Of a stretch of DNA of 64,000 nt, positions 51,415 through 60,160 are shown in pieces; positions within the stretch are counted from its first letter, which is position 1, and every line of letters begins with the position of its first letter. The stretch lies in the NCBI RefSeq assembly GCF_023558375.1, contig NZ_CP083761.1, forward strand, positions 5,287,001 to 5,351,000. Reading direction: 5' to 3'. The notes beneath the pieces were generated by a model that was not told the origin of the DNA, did no database searches, and worked only from the letters and a program-made list of their open reading frames with translations. A program made the position numbers and the translations under genes. The DNA comes from Chroococcidiopsis sp. CCMEE 29. Lineage in GTDB: Bacteria; Cyanobacteriota; Cyanobacteriia; Cyanobacteriales; Chroococcidiopsidaceae.

Positions 51415-53892
51415 CTATTTAATATAAACGACTGTGACACCCGTTCCACCCTCAGCGGATTCAGCGGGCTGATGGTGGCTCACTCTAGGATGCTGCTGCA
51501 AGAAGCTATGAATACCTTGCCGCAGCCTACCAGTACCGTGCCCGTGAATAATCCACAAAGGGTTTTCGGCTTGGGCGATCGCTCGCTCTAAAACAGTTTC
51601 TGCATCTGCTACCCGACTGCCTCGCAGATCAATCGTATTTTCAGAAGTCCTGATCGGGGGTGAGGGGCGTGGGGCGTGGGGCGAGGAAGCATCTGTTCTT
51701 ACTTCTGTCTCTCTTCTGTGTTGTGTCTCCTGTTTTCTTGCTTGATTTTTTACCTTGACCGACGGTTCGGCTTTTTGACCATCTAGTGATTCAATATCTT
51801 CTAGTCCCACCGTCATTTTCATCATGCCTAATCGAACGGTTAGTTCTCCATCCTGATCGGGACCGTTTAATACTTCAGCAGTTTGACCTAATCGGGGAAT
51901 CCGGATGTGATCGCCCACTTGCGGTTGAAATCTAGCTTTTGGTTTTGGTGATGGCGGTAGATGCCGCTCGGCAATTTGATTCAGTGCATTAGTTGCTTGC
52001 TGAGCTTCTTGCCCGGTCGTAGAGCCTTGCTGCAAGCGCCGAATTACTTTGGCAATTTCCCCTTTAGCTTGGGCGATCGCTTGCTGCACTGACTGTTCTT
52101 GTTGCTGCCGCAGTGTTTGCTCCCGTTCCTGCAATTGGTTTGCCTTCTGGGATAATTGTTGATGCAGACGCTCTGCCTGCTGCAGCAGCTCTTGTGCCTC
52201 AGCTGCCTTGGTTTCCTGCTGCCGTCGCTGCGCTTCTAACCCGGCAATTACTTGATTGATGTCGTCTGTTGCTCCACCCAATTGAGTTTTAGCCCAATCT
52301 ACAACCTCTGCTTTTAGTCCTAAGCGTCGGGCAATGGTCAAGGCATTGGAACGACCAGGAATGCCCCACAGCAGGCGATAGGTTGGTGATAGGCTTTCCT
52401 CGTTAAATTCCACCGAAGCATTTTCAAACCGCTCGTCTTGGTATTTCAGTGCCTTAAGTTCACCGAAGTGAGTTGTAGCAATACTCAACTGGGCATGATC
52501 TGCCAGGTATTGCAGCAGCGCGATCGCTAAGGCAGTGCCTTCAGCTGGATCAGTACCCGCTCCTACCTCGTCTAGTAGTACAAGTGCTAAGGGAGGATGA
52601 GCAGGGGCTGCTGGATTTTGGATTGTTATATCTGCCGTGTCTTGACTCTTGACTTCTATTGCTTCCAAGATTCGACTGATCCGGCGGATATGACCTGAGA
52701 AAGTAGATAAACTTTGCTCTAGTGACTGTTCATCGCCTATATCTGCTAGCACAGCGTCAAACCAAGGCAATTCCACAGGTTCACGTGCTGGGACAAATAA
52801 ACCTACCTTTGCCATCAGAGCTGCCAAGCCCAAGGTTTTCAGCGTAACTGTTTTGCCACCAGTGTTTGGTCCGGTAATGGTGACTACCCGAATTTGTGGC
52901 TGGATCAGCAAATCGATTGGAACTACTGCCTGACCTTGTTCGTGCTGTTGCTGCCACACCAGAAGGGGATGACGCAGGTGCCGTAGGGTGATGCTTTCTC
53001 CGGTTGAACGATCAATAAACCTAGGTGGGTTTGCTCCTAGCCAGAAGCTATAACGGGCGCGAGCTGTTGCTAGATCTAAAATAGTGGCGATCGCTAACAA
53101 TCGCTCTAAGTCTTGCTTAACTGCTGCTACCTGCTGTGTCAAACCACGACGAATTGCTTCTTCCTCTGCTTGCTCTTTTGCCATCAACTGCCGCAGCTGG
53201 TTTCCCAATGGAACAATCGCATTTGGTTCAACGTAGAGCGTAGCTCCGCTAGTGGATGTGTCGTGGACAATCCCGGGAATAGCATCTTTCTGAGGCGCTT
53301 TAACAAGAATCACAAAGCGATCGGCCCGTCGAGTAATCAGTTGTTCTTGAACTGCATTTGCTTGTCTCTGCAAAATGCTTTGCAGCACCTGAGTGATTTG
53401 GTTTCGCAATTGCCGCAACTGAGTGCGAATTCCAGCTAGAGTCTGGCTAGCTCGGTCAGTTACTTGTCCGCGCTCATCAATACAGCGTCCAATTTCCTGC
53501 TCTAACTCTGGATAAGTCCGTAGTTCAGCAACTAGTTCCTTCAGTACCGGGACATCTGGTTGATTATCAATCACGCGGCGCAGCTGCCTAGTTCCAGCCA
53601 GAGTGGTGGCGATCGCTAATAGTTGGTCGCCAGCTAAAATTCCTTGGCGTTCTGCTCGTTCTAGGGACTCTCCAATATCTTGGATGCCATCAAACGATAA
53701 ACCAGCTGCAAGGCGAGTTTCTAATTGGTATACTTCCTGCGTTTGGATCAACAACTCTTGGCTCTGCGCCTGAGTTGGGGGAATAGTGAGATTACGAGCT
53801 GCGATCGCACCTAACTTGGTTGCCGCAAAAGTGGATAGGTGCTGGCACAGGCGCGACCACTCTAACAGTTCTAGAGTCTCAGATTGGATCAA
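51415..53892 (-). CDS. mutS2: Endonuclease MutS2
   Basis: 825 residues. Core helices bind DNA and close the clamp; the ATPase has the Walker A GPNTGGKTVTLKTLGLAA and the Walker B LVLLDEVGAGTDPAEG followed by IATTHFGELK. A coiled coil follows (EAQRRQQETKAAEAQELLQQ). The C-terminal Smr nuclease domain has TIDLRGSRVADAE and WIIHGHGTGRLRQGI. MutS2 limits recombination or resolves stalled ribosomes, depending on species. The linker before Smr (ASSPHAPRPSPPIRTSE, about 51645-51700) is encoded by GGGGCGTGGGGCG repeat sequence in frame. Confidence 0.95.
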   Translation of the reverse strand: MIQSETLELLEWSRLCQHLSTFAATKLGAIAARNLTIPPTQAQSQELLIQTQEVYQLETRLAAGLSFDGIQDIGESLERAERQGILAGDQLLAIATTLAGTRQLRRVIDNQPDVPVLKELVAELRTYPELEQEIGRCIDERGQVTDRASQTLAGIRTQLRQLRNQITQVLQSILQRQANAVQEQLITRRADRFVILVKAPQKDAIPGIVHDTSTSGATLYVEPNAIVPLGNQLRQLMAKEQAEEEAIRRGLTQQVAAVKQDLERLLAIATILDLATARARYSFWLGANPPRFIDRSTGESITLRHLRHPLLVWQQQHEQGQAVVPIDLLIQPQIRVVTITGPNTGGKTVTLKTLGLAALMAKVGLFVPAREPVELPWFDAVLADIGDEQSLEQSLSTFSGHIRRISRILEAIEVKSQDTADITIQNPAAPAHPPLALVLLDEVGAGTDPAEGTALAIALLQYLADHAQLSIATTHFGELKALKYQDERFENASVEFNEESLSPTYRLLWGIPGRSNALTIARRLGLKAEVVDWAKTQLGGATDDINQVIAGLEAQRRQQETKAAEAQELLQQAERLHQQLSQKANQLQEREQTLRQQQEQSVQQAIAQAKGEIAKVIRRLQQGSTTGQEAQQATNALNQIAERHLPPSPKPKARFQPQVGDHIRIPRLGQTAEVLNGPDQDGELTVRLGMMKMTVGLEDIESLDGQKAEPSVKVKNQARKQETQHRRETEVRTDASSPHAPRPSPPIRTSENTIDLRGSRVADAETVLERAIAQAENPLWIIHGHGTGRLRQGIHSFLQQHPRVSHHQPAESAEGGTGVTVVYIK

Positions 53893-54175
53893 AGCTTTAG
53901 ATGTCGAATCTGAAAGTAGGGTAATAATAGAAGCCAGTCTCCAGCGTCTTTTTAGGGATAATCCCGTCGGCAGTATTATTGGCTTGTATTACAATCATAG
54001 TACCTTAAAACATAGCGAAACTCTTACTGGAGGAGGACGTTGTAGTATAACCTAAGATGTCGTCCTAGAGTTGTGTGCTTAATGGCTGCTCTAACGGTTC
54101 CTTGCCACCAACTAGAACCAATTCGGCTGTGAATTTGGTAGTCTAGCGGAATAGTTTGGGAACGAGTAGAAAAGC

Positions 54176-55339
54176 GTGGATATTCAAATTGGGCGGGGAA
54201 AAACAGCTCGCCGAGCCTACGGAATTGATGAAATAGCGTTAGTCCCTGGACAGCGCACATTAGACCCTAGTTTGGCAGATACTAGCTGGTGCATTGGCAG
54301 CATCAAGCGAGAAATCCCCATCATTGCTAGTGCAATGGACGGAGTGGTAGATGTCCGCATGGCTGTCCTTTTATCTCAGTTAGGCGCGTTGGGTGTGCTC
54401 AATTTAGAGGGTATTCAAACTCGTTATGCCGATCCGGAACCAATTTTGGAGCGCATTAGCTCAGTCGGAACCCATGAGTTTGTCTCGTTGATGCAGGAGC
54501 TTTATGCCGAGCCAATTAAGCCAGAATTAATTGAGCAACGCATTCAGGAAATCAAGCAACAAGGGGGAATTGCAGCAGTCAGTGCTACCCCTGCTGGAGC
54601 AAGCAAATACGGTTCAGTAGTAGCGAAAGCAGGGGCTGACCTATTTTTTGTGCAAGCGACAGTGGTTTCAACGGCTCACTTATCGCCGAGTTCAATAACT
54701 CCGCTCGATTTAGCTCAATTCTGCCGAGAGATGCCGATGCCAGTGGTGTTGGGCAATTGTGTAACTTACGAAGTTACCCTGAATTTGATGAAAGCAGGGG
54801 CAGCTGGAGTGCTGATAGGAATTGGTCCCGGGGCGGCTTGTACATCTCGGGGAGTGTTGGGTGTGGGTGTACCACAAGCAAGTGCGATCGCTGACTGTGC
54901 TGCTGCGCGTGACGACTACTACCAAGAAACGGGTAACTATGTCTTAGTGATTGCCGATGGCGGTTTAATTACTGGTGGCGACATTTGCAAGTGCATTGCT
55001 TGTGGTGCCGATGGTGTGATGATTGGTTCACCCTTTGCCAGAGCTGCAGAAGCGCCAGGACGAGGTTATCACTGGGGAATGGCAACACCGAGCCCCGTCC
55101 TCCCGCGTGGTACTCGAATTCGCGTTGGTACTACAGGCACATGCGAACAAATTCTCCGAGGACCAGCGGGGCTGGATGATGGTACTCATAACCTGCTGGG
55201 AGCGCTAAAAACTAGCATGGGTACTTTGGGAACCAAAGATATTAAGGAGATGCAGCAAGTTGAAGTTGTGATTGCTCCCTCTCTATTGACAGAAGGTAAA
55301 GTGTATCAAAAAGCGCAACAACTTGGCATGGGCAAGTAG
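54176..55339 (+). CDS. guaB3: IMP dehydrogenase-related protein GuaB3
   Basis: 387 residues from a GTG start. A TIM barrel of the IMPDH/GMPR family without CBS domains: IIASAMDGVVDVRMAVLLSQ, GVLIGIGPGAACTSRGVLGV (catalytic Cys loop), VIADGGLITGGDICKCIACG and GTTGTCEQILRGPAG at the flap. GuaB3 of Synechocystis has been reported to oxidise IMP to XMP, so a role in guanine nucleotide synthesis is likely. guaB3-yfr1-trxA is a conserved cyanobacterial order. Confidence 0.92.
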   Translation: MDIQIGRGKTARRAYGIDEIALVPGQRTLDPSLADTSWCIGSIKREIPIIASAMDGVVDVRMAVLLSQLGALGVLNLEGIQTRYADPEPILERISSVGTHEFVSLMQELYAEPIKPELIEQRIQEIKQQGGIAAVSATPAGASKYGSVVAKAGADLFFVQATVVSTAHLSPSSITPLDLAQFCREMPMPVVLGNCVTYEVTLNLMKAGAAGVLIGIGPGAACTSRGVLGVGVPQASAIADCAAARDDYYQETGNYVLVIADGGLITGGDICKCIACGADGVMIGSPFARAAEAPGRGYHWGMATPSPVLPRGTRIRVGTTGTCEQILRGPAGLDDGTHNLLGALKTSMGTLGTKDIKEMQQVEVVIAPSLLTEGKVYQKAQQLGMGK

Positions 55340-55419
55340 GTAGATGTATTTATGCAGTTCAAGCTCTAAAATTTTCTAGAAACTTTAGAGTCATCAATGG
55401 CAAAAGTAGAACTCTAGCC

Positions 55420-55425
55420 TACAAT
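55420..55425 (+). promoter_or_regulatory. Putative -10 box of yfr1
   Basis: TACAAT seven bases before the predicted 5' end of Yfr1. No clear -35 hexamer at 17 bp. Confidence 0.45.
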
Positions 55426-55431
55426 AGAAAA

Positions 55432-55500
55432 AGCGGAGACGCATGTTTCCGTTCACTCCTCACACCACACTCCGCCCGGACTACTGTTCGGGCGGTTCCT
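55432..55500 (+). ncRNA. yfr1: Small RNA Yfr1
   Basis: A stem CGGAGAC-GCAT-GTTTCCG (55434-55451) is followed by the single-stranded motif ACTCCTCACACC (55455-55466), the ultraconserved Yfr1 core. A second stem CCGCCCG/CGGGCGG (55472-55495) then leads into the terminator tail. Position between guaB3 and trxA is the conserved locus. Yfr1 is an abundant trans-acting regulator that pairs with mRNAs through the central motif. Confidence 0.95.
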
Positions 55501-55660
55501 TATAATAAATAGATAAGCATCATCTGCCTATACCGATTGACGGCTCGTAACTACCTAGAATCTGTCTAAATATAGATACTTGAGGGGCAAGAACGCTGGT
55601 TTTCACTGTGATAGAATTTTCAGCAAAGTAAGCAACAATTATAGACAAGGATTTTCAGGC

Positions 55661-55984
55661 ATGTCAGCAGCCGCACAAGTTACAGACTCTACATTTAAGC
55701 AAGAAGTACTTGATAGTGAAGTTCCAGTTTTAGTTGATTTTTGGGCTCCCTGGTGCGGTCCTTGCCGAATGGTAGCTCCTGTGGTCGATGAAATTGCGCA
55801 ACAGTACGATGGTCAGATAAAGGTTGTTAAACTTAACACAGACGAAAACCCCAATGTTGCTAGCCAGTATGGTATTCGTAGTATTCCTACGTTGATGATT
55901 TTTAAAGGTGGACAGAAGGTTGATATGGTCGTTGGTGCAGTACCAAAGACCACGTTATCTAACACTTTGGAAAAATATCTGTAA
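55661..55984 (+). CDS. trxA: Thioredoxin, m-type
   Basis: A 107-residue protein-disulfide reductant. The active site is WCGPC (about residue 32), in [35 protein letters not shown] holds the conserved cis-Pro. The ATG at 55661 gives the canonical start ([16 protein letters not shown]). It is reduced by ferredoxin- or NADPH-thioredoxin reductase and controls carbon-metabolism enzymes. A rho-independent terminator follows. Confidence 0.97.
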   Translation: MSAAAQVTDSTFKQEVLDSEVPVLVDFWAPWCGPCRMVAPVVDEIAQQYDGQIKVVKLNTDENPNVASQYGIRSIPTLMIFKGGQKVDMVVGAVPKTTLSNTLEKYL

Positions 55985-56012
55985 AATTCGATGAGCTGAA
56001 AAAAGCTGTTAC

Positions 56013-56047
56013 AGCGCCTTAGGTCATTTGAGCTATGGCGCTTTTTA
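56013..56047 (+). terminator. Rho-independent terminator of trxA
   Basis: AGCGCC (56013-56018) pairs with GGCGCT (56037-56042), inner pairs imperfect, followed by five T. Directly downstream of the trxA stop. Confidence 0.75.
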
Positions 56048-56169
56048 GTTTGTGATGGGAATAAAAAAGTGCGATTGCTTTTTTGTCCGACAGAACAATA
56101 ATCGCACCGTTGCTCAAATTGCACCCCAAATATCGATAGAATAGAGTGCCTACTTGTGTCCTCGCACTC

Positions 56170-57240
56170 ATGACCTCATTTCCTTCATTTGACACATTGG
56201 AGTCTCTTCAAGCAGATATCGCTGAGTTAATCGACCAACTGCCAAACTTAAAACATCGGCGATTAATCCAGCAATCGCTGGCTATCTTGGTGCGCCTCGC
56301 TGGCAGTGAAATTGAGCGTCTGGATTGGAAGATTCTGTCAGCATCTTTAGCAGATATGGAGCGAGGGCTAAAGCTCTTTCATACCTACCGTCACGTTCGT
56401 AAAGTTACCATCTTTGGGTCTGCTCGCATTCCACCCGAGAGTCCAGAGTACCGCATGGCTTTCGATTTTGCTCGCTATGTAACCGAGCTAGGATTTATGG
56501 TAATGACTGGTGGGGGTGGCGGGATCATGCAGGCTGGAAATGAAGGGGCTGGGCGAGAAAATTCCTTTGGTTTGAACATTCAATTGCCATTTGAGCAAGA
56601 GGCAAACCCGTTTATTGTTGGCGATTCAAAACTGATTAATTTCAAGTATTTCTTTACTCGTAAACTATTTCTGCTGAGAGAAAGTGATGCCGTTGCTCTA
56701 TTCCCTGGTGGATTCGGCACCCAAGACGAAGCGTTTGAATGCATGACACTAAGCCAGACTGGTAAGTTTGGTCCAGTGCCTCTGGTTTTAATCGATCGCC
56801 CTGGTGGCGACTACTGGCAGGCTTGGAGCGATTATATTCACAAGCATTTAGTGCAAAAAGGATTGATTAGTCCAGAAGACCCTAGCCTTTACACCGTGAC
56901 TGACAATCTCGATGTAGCTTGCAATGCCATCACTCGTTTTTACCAGGTTTATCACTCTAGCCGCTATGTGCGGGACCAACTCGTAATTAGGCTCAAGTCC
57001 GAGTTATCGGATACCGAAGTCGAGCAATTAAATGCTAACTTCAGCGACATTCTGGTTCAAGGGCAGATAGAAAAAAGTAAAGCTTTAGCTCAAGAAGCCC
57101 AAGATGAAACAGTCGATTTACCCCGCCTCCTCCTCTACTTCAACCAACGAGATTTAGGGCGCTTGTACCAGATGATTGCCACCATTAACCAGATGGGCAC
57201 TCCCTCAGCAGAGACAACAGCGCATCCAGAACGGAAGTAG
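56170..57240 (+). CDS. LOG-family protein (cytokinin-riboside phosphoribohydrolase-like)
   Basis: About 356 residues from the ATG at 56170; a GTG reading frame reaches 56146. Residues about 80-270 form the Rossmann-like LOG domain: KVTIFGSARIPPESPEYRMA, FMVMTGGGGGIMQAGNEGA and the diagnostic PGGFGTQDEAFECMTL. An N-terminal alpha-helical segment and C-terminal 90 residues extend the usual 190-residue core, as in other cyanobacterial long LOG proteins. These hydrolyse nucleoside monophosphates; the native substrate here is unknown. Confidence 0.9.
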   Translation: MTSFPSFDTLESLQADIAELIDQLPNLKHRRLIQQSLAILVRLAGSEIERLDWKILSASLADMERGLKLFHTYRHVRKVTIFGSARIPPESPEYRMAFDFARYVTELGFMVMTGGGGGIMQAGNEGAGRENSFGLNIQLPFEQEANPFIVGDSKLINFKYFFTRKLFLLRESDAVALFPGGFGTQDEAFECMTLSQTGKFGPVPLVLIDRPGGDYWQAWSDYIHKHLVQKGLISPEDPSLYTVTDNLDVACNAITRFYQVYHSSRYVRDQLVIRLKSELSDTEVEQLNANFSDILVQGQIEKSKALAQEAQDETVDLPRLLLYFNQRDLGRLYQMIATINQMGTPSAETTAHPERK

Positions 57241-57350
57241 CCTAAGCGATCACTGCCAGATGTAGCTAACCTTTAGGAAAGTAAATCTGTTGGAGCATTA
57301 TAGAGTAAAACCCGATACAATTCTGTAAAAGGCGAGCTCAACTCAGAATT

Positions 57351-57542
57351 ATGTACTCAGAAGACCGTCCCTCTACAGATAACGAGGTTCCGTCAAATTC
57401 CGAGCCGATACCAACCTTGCAGCGTCGGACTGTTCATCCAGACAGTCTTAAATTTATGGACATGGCAAAAGAGCTGCTCGATAGTCCGGCGATTCAACAG
57501 GCAATGGAAGATGAGCAGCAAGAATCAAAAGAACGGGATTAG
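57351..57542 (+). CDS. Small conserved cyanobacterial protein, unknown function
   Basis: 63 residues, acidic and hydrophilic. TLQRRTVHPDSLKFMDMAKE and LDSPAIQQAMEDEQQESKER look like a short conserved helix pair. No domain is recognised. It begins with an ATG 110 bp after the LOG gene on the same strand and converges with the lipoprotein gene. I rate it as probably real because it has a normal start and a non-random sequence. Confidence 0.6.
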   Translation: MYSEDRPSTDNEVPSNSEPIPTLQRRTVHPDSLKFMDMAKELLDSPAIQQAMEDEQQESKERD

Positions 57543-57592
57543 AGTCACCTGGAGGGTCTATCTGCTCTGCGCTTTGGCTGATGAACCTTTAG

Positions 57593-59215
57593 CTAATAAG
57601 AGCTTCTCCTGACTTGATTGTCAATTGCTTCTAGAGGATTAAGCTGAGGAGTTTGGGGGCGTTTTTGAGGTAAAACACTCAAGTAAGGATTGAGCAAGTT
57701 CTCATCAACCCAGCCAGAGTAATATCTGACGCTAGTAGTTTTTGGGGAAAGGTTCAGTAACTCTAAATCGCCGCGAATTGCATTCCAGTTGGGTGGAGTA
57801 TTTGGTTCAAAAGGGTTGGAACCAATTCCTGTAGGACCACCCCCAAACATATTTTGTGCAACTTCATCAAACCCTCGGACAAAGCGATCGCCATTCCAAT
57901 GCCACTCAAAACCAGGCCAATAAACAGGTGGTTTTCCAGGTGGCAATCGCCTAGATTCCTCCAACCTTGCTCCTCGATCCAACTTTACTGTGAAGCCTTG
58001 AAGATATCTCACCTCATAGCGACCCTTCCGTGTCTGGAAATCTAGAGGACTCCACCACAGCACTTCTATTTCGCCATTGCTACTAGGAAATAGCGTCACA
58101 GCAGGAGTCTTATTCGTTAATCCACTATAAAGCGGCATTTCTAAAGGGAGCTTAGCCATTGCCGCAAACCGCCAACAAGACCAACTCTCAGGATGATCGG
58201 CAGCTTGCCATTTAACTTGACAAATACTGTTGCCTGTACCAACCCAAAGTGTATCGTCTTCTAATCTGAGTTTATCGGGGATGGCACCCACAAGCGGACT
58301 GTTATGAACAGTGTATGAAGTTAATGAGCCTGAGTTAGGGTTTTGCAGATCGGGACGGTAAGCAACTAGTCCGTTTGCGGGAATATATGGATTACCTTCT
58401 CCACTAATATTCGTACCCATCCAAAACGTGCGACGATCGCCGTCGCCAGTGATTGCTAAGTCAGTAATCTGCTGCGACCAAAGTTCTTCAGGCTGAATTA
58501 CCGTAAATGTATCCGCTTGCGGGTCGTAACTGACGATAGTAGCGATGCCAGTATTTCCTTCTCCTTGCTCAAAGCCAACTGACCACCACAGACGATTTAC
58601 ATGAATCACCGTAGACGTAATACGCGGATAACCTAACTGAACTCCAATGTTAGAGAATCCCCTCTTTACTGCCTGCTGCTGCAAGTCATTGAGCGTATAT
58701 AGCGTCTGACGTTTAGGCTCTTTCTGATCGGGAATAATCAGCTCAAAAATAATTTTGTCATTTTCTGGAGCTACATTTGGTCTTTCTAGAACATCATTGT
58801 CCCCTAAAGCAAATTTAGGTTCTATAACAACACGATACTGATAGGTTTTACCCTGAAACTGGATGTTTTTGTAAGCTGGATCAATTAATTCTTTAGCAAA
58901 TTCTGCATAATTTTTTGGCGGTAGCAACTCACTGCTGATTGTTCCTGGCTGAACTGTCCAAGTCTTGTTAGCGCGGCAGAAGACAAAATCATACTGGAGT
59001 GTTTGGAACTTGATAGTATTGCTGTCTGCTAAAATATTACGAATATGATAATCAAATCGTTGATAAAACTCCTCTTCCGTAGTTGTCACCGCTACAGGTA
59101 CAACTATAGGTTTTGGACACTCAACTGCACTACCAACTGCCTGAGAAGGAAGATTAACTTGAGCAGTACAAGCGTTGAGTAGCAAGACAAAAACAATAGG
59201 TACAATCCGTTTCAT
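57593..59215 (-). CDS. Putative lipoprotein, unknown function
   Basis: About 540 residues from the ATG at 59213-59215. The signal peptide MKRIVPIVFVLLLNACTAQV has a lipobox (LNAC). The mature part is long and soluble, with many Trp and repeated beta-type stretches such as RLWWSVGFEQGEGNTGIATI and DDTLWVGTGNSICQVKWQ, which might form a propeller-like domain. I do not know the family. It is probably held on the periplasmic face. The next gene upstream (59326-59757) also encodes an exported or membrane protein and may be in the same operon. Confidence 0.75.
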   Translation of the reverse strand: MKRIVPIVFVLLLNACTAQVNLPSQAVGSAVECPKPIVVPVAVTTTEEEFYQRFDYHIRNILADSNTIKFQTLQYDFVFCRANKTWTVQPGTISSELLPPKNYAEFAKELIDPAYKNIQFQGKTYQYRVVIEPKFALGDNDVLERPNVAPENDKIIFELIIPDQKEPKRQTLYTLNDLQQQAVKRGFSNIGVQLGYPRITSTVIHVNRLWWSVGFEQGEGNTGIATIVSYDPQADTFTVIQPEELWSQQITDLAITGDGDRRTFWMGTNISGEGNPYIPANGLVAYRPDLQNPNSGSLTSYTVHNSPLVGAIPDKLRLEDDTLWVGTGNSICQVKWQAADHPESWSCWRFAAMAKLPLEMPLYSGLTNKTPAVTLFPSSNGEIEVLWWSPLDFQTRKGRYEVRYLQGFTVKLDRGARLEESRRLPPGKPPVYWPGFEWHWNGDRFVRGFDEVAQNMFGGGPTGIGSNPFEPNTPPNWNAIRGDLELLNLSPKTTSVRYYSGWVDENLLNPYLSVLPQKRPQTPQLNPLEAIDNQVRRSSY

Positions 59216-59325
59216 AAAAAAAGTAAGTGAGGCAGAGGAAGGATGAAGGCTGAATTTACACTTCATACTTCATCCTTTACACTTCATACTTTTATTGCCT
59301 CCCCTGCTCTCTTTCGACCCCAAAC

Positions 59326-59757
59326 CTACTCAATCGGTTCCAACTGCAAGCGTTGTAATTCTTGCTGTAAATGCTTTCCCCACTGAACTGCTAGGGGAAT
59401 TTCTGTAAACGGAACACGTACTGAGGCAGCTGCATCGAAGACAAATTCTAAAGCGATCGCTCGACCTTTACTGGGTGGTGTCTCCAGTTGAACTGGTTTT
59501 TCATCTACTAATAAACGAATTGACTGCACATCCTTTAAGGAAAACGTTTCCAGGTTAATTGGTCCCTGGCGCGTGGGTTTTCCCCAAGTCAAATTGCTGC
59601 CATTCTGAGCTAACACCGCATAGATATCGTATTTAGCCCGCTCAAACTGCTTCGCCCAATTTTGATAAGCTTCAACTTTTTGATACTCATTCCAGCCCTG
59701 CCATGCCAGCCAAATAAACACTGCCAGCAAAGGCAACCACAAAAGACCACGTTCCAT
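59326..59757 (-). CDS. Conserved cyanobacterial membrane-anchored protein, unknown function
   Basis: 143 residues. A single N-terminal membrane helix (MERGLLWLPLLAVFIWLAWQ) precedes a soluble domain with NGSNLTWGKPTRQGPINLET and KGRAIALEFVFDAAASVRVP. I do not recognise a named family. Located 110 bp upstream of the lipoprotein gene on the same strand, so a joint envelope function is possible. Confidence 0.7.
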   Translation of the reverse strand: MERGLLWLPLLAVFIWLAWQGWNEYQKVEAYQNWAKQFERAKYDIYAVLAQNGSNLTWGKPTRQGPINLETFSLKDVQSIRLLVDEKPVQLETPPSKGRAIALEFVFDAAASVRVPFTEIPLAVQWGKHLQQELQRLQLEPIE

Positions 59758-60160
59758 GTTGCTACCAATTTTGGATTTTAGATTTTGGAGCCACTTGCAT
59801 GCGGGGGTTCCCCCCGTTGAGCAAAGTGGCGTGATTTTGGATTGAGAAATCCTTAGCGCGAGGCACTTTCGGTGTAGCGATTTGTAGCCAAGCTAAAGCA
59901 AAACGGTAGCAATGACTATACTCGAACCACCTTTACCAATTCACTTTTTTAAGACTACACATATGACCCCTCCTAACCTCCCCTTGCCAAGGGGAGGTGC
60001 CGTAGGCGGTGGGGTTTTGATCTGTAGCGCTCATTTCGAGAATCGGTATTGATCTCTTGTAGCAAAATCCAAGGGCAATGAGAGAAAGTTATTTACTCTT
60101 ACAGACTGGTCAAAGGTTTCTGGAACTCCCGGCTAACTGACTAACCAGAAAACCTCAGTT
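59758..60160. repeat. Repeat-rich intergenic region
   Basis: 403 bp without a gene. It holds a TTTTGGATTTTAGATTTTGG repeat (59770), the hairpin GCCACTTGC...GCAAAGTGGC (59790-59830, with an inner GGGGG-TT-CCCCC stem), and the CCCCTCC...GGTGGGG repeat at 59966-60015, which contains CCTCCCCTTGCCAAGGGGAGG as an almost perfect palindrome. All three are widespread cyanobacterial hairpin repeats. Confidence 0.75.
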
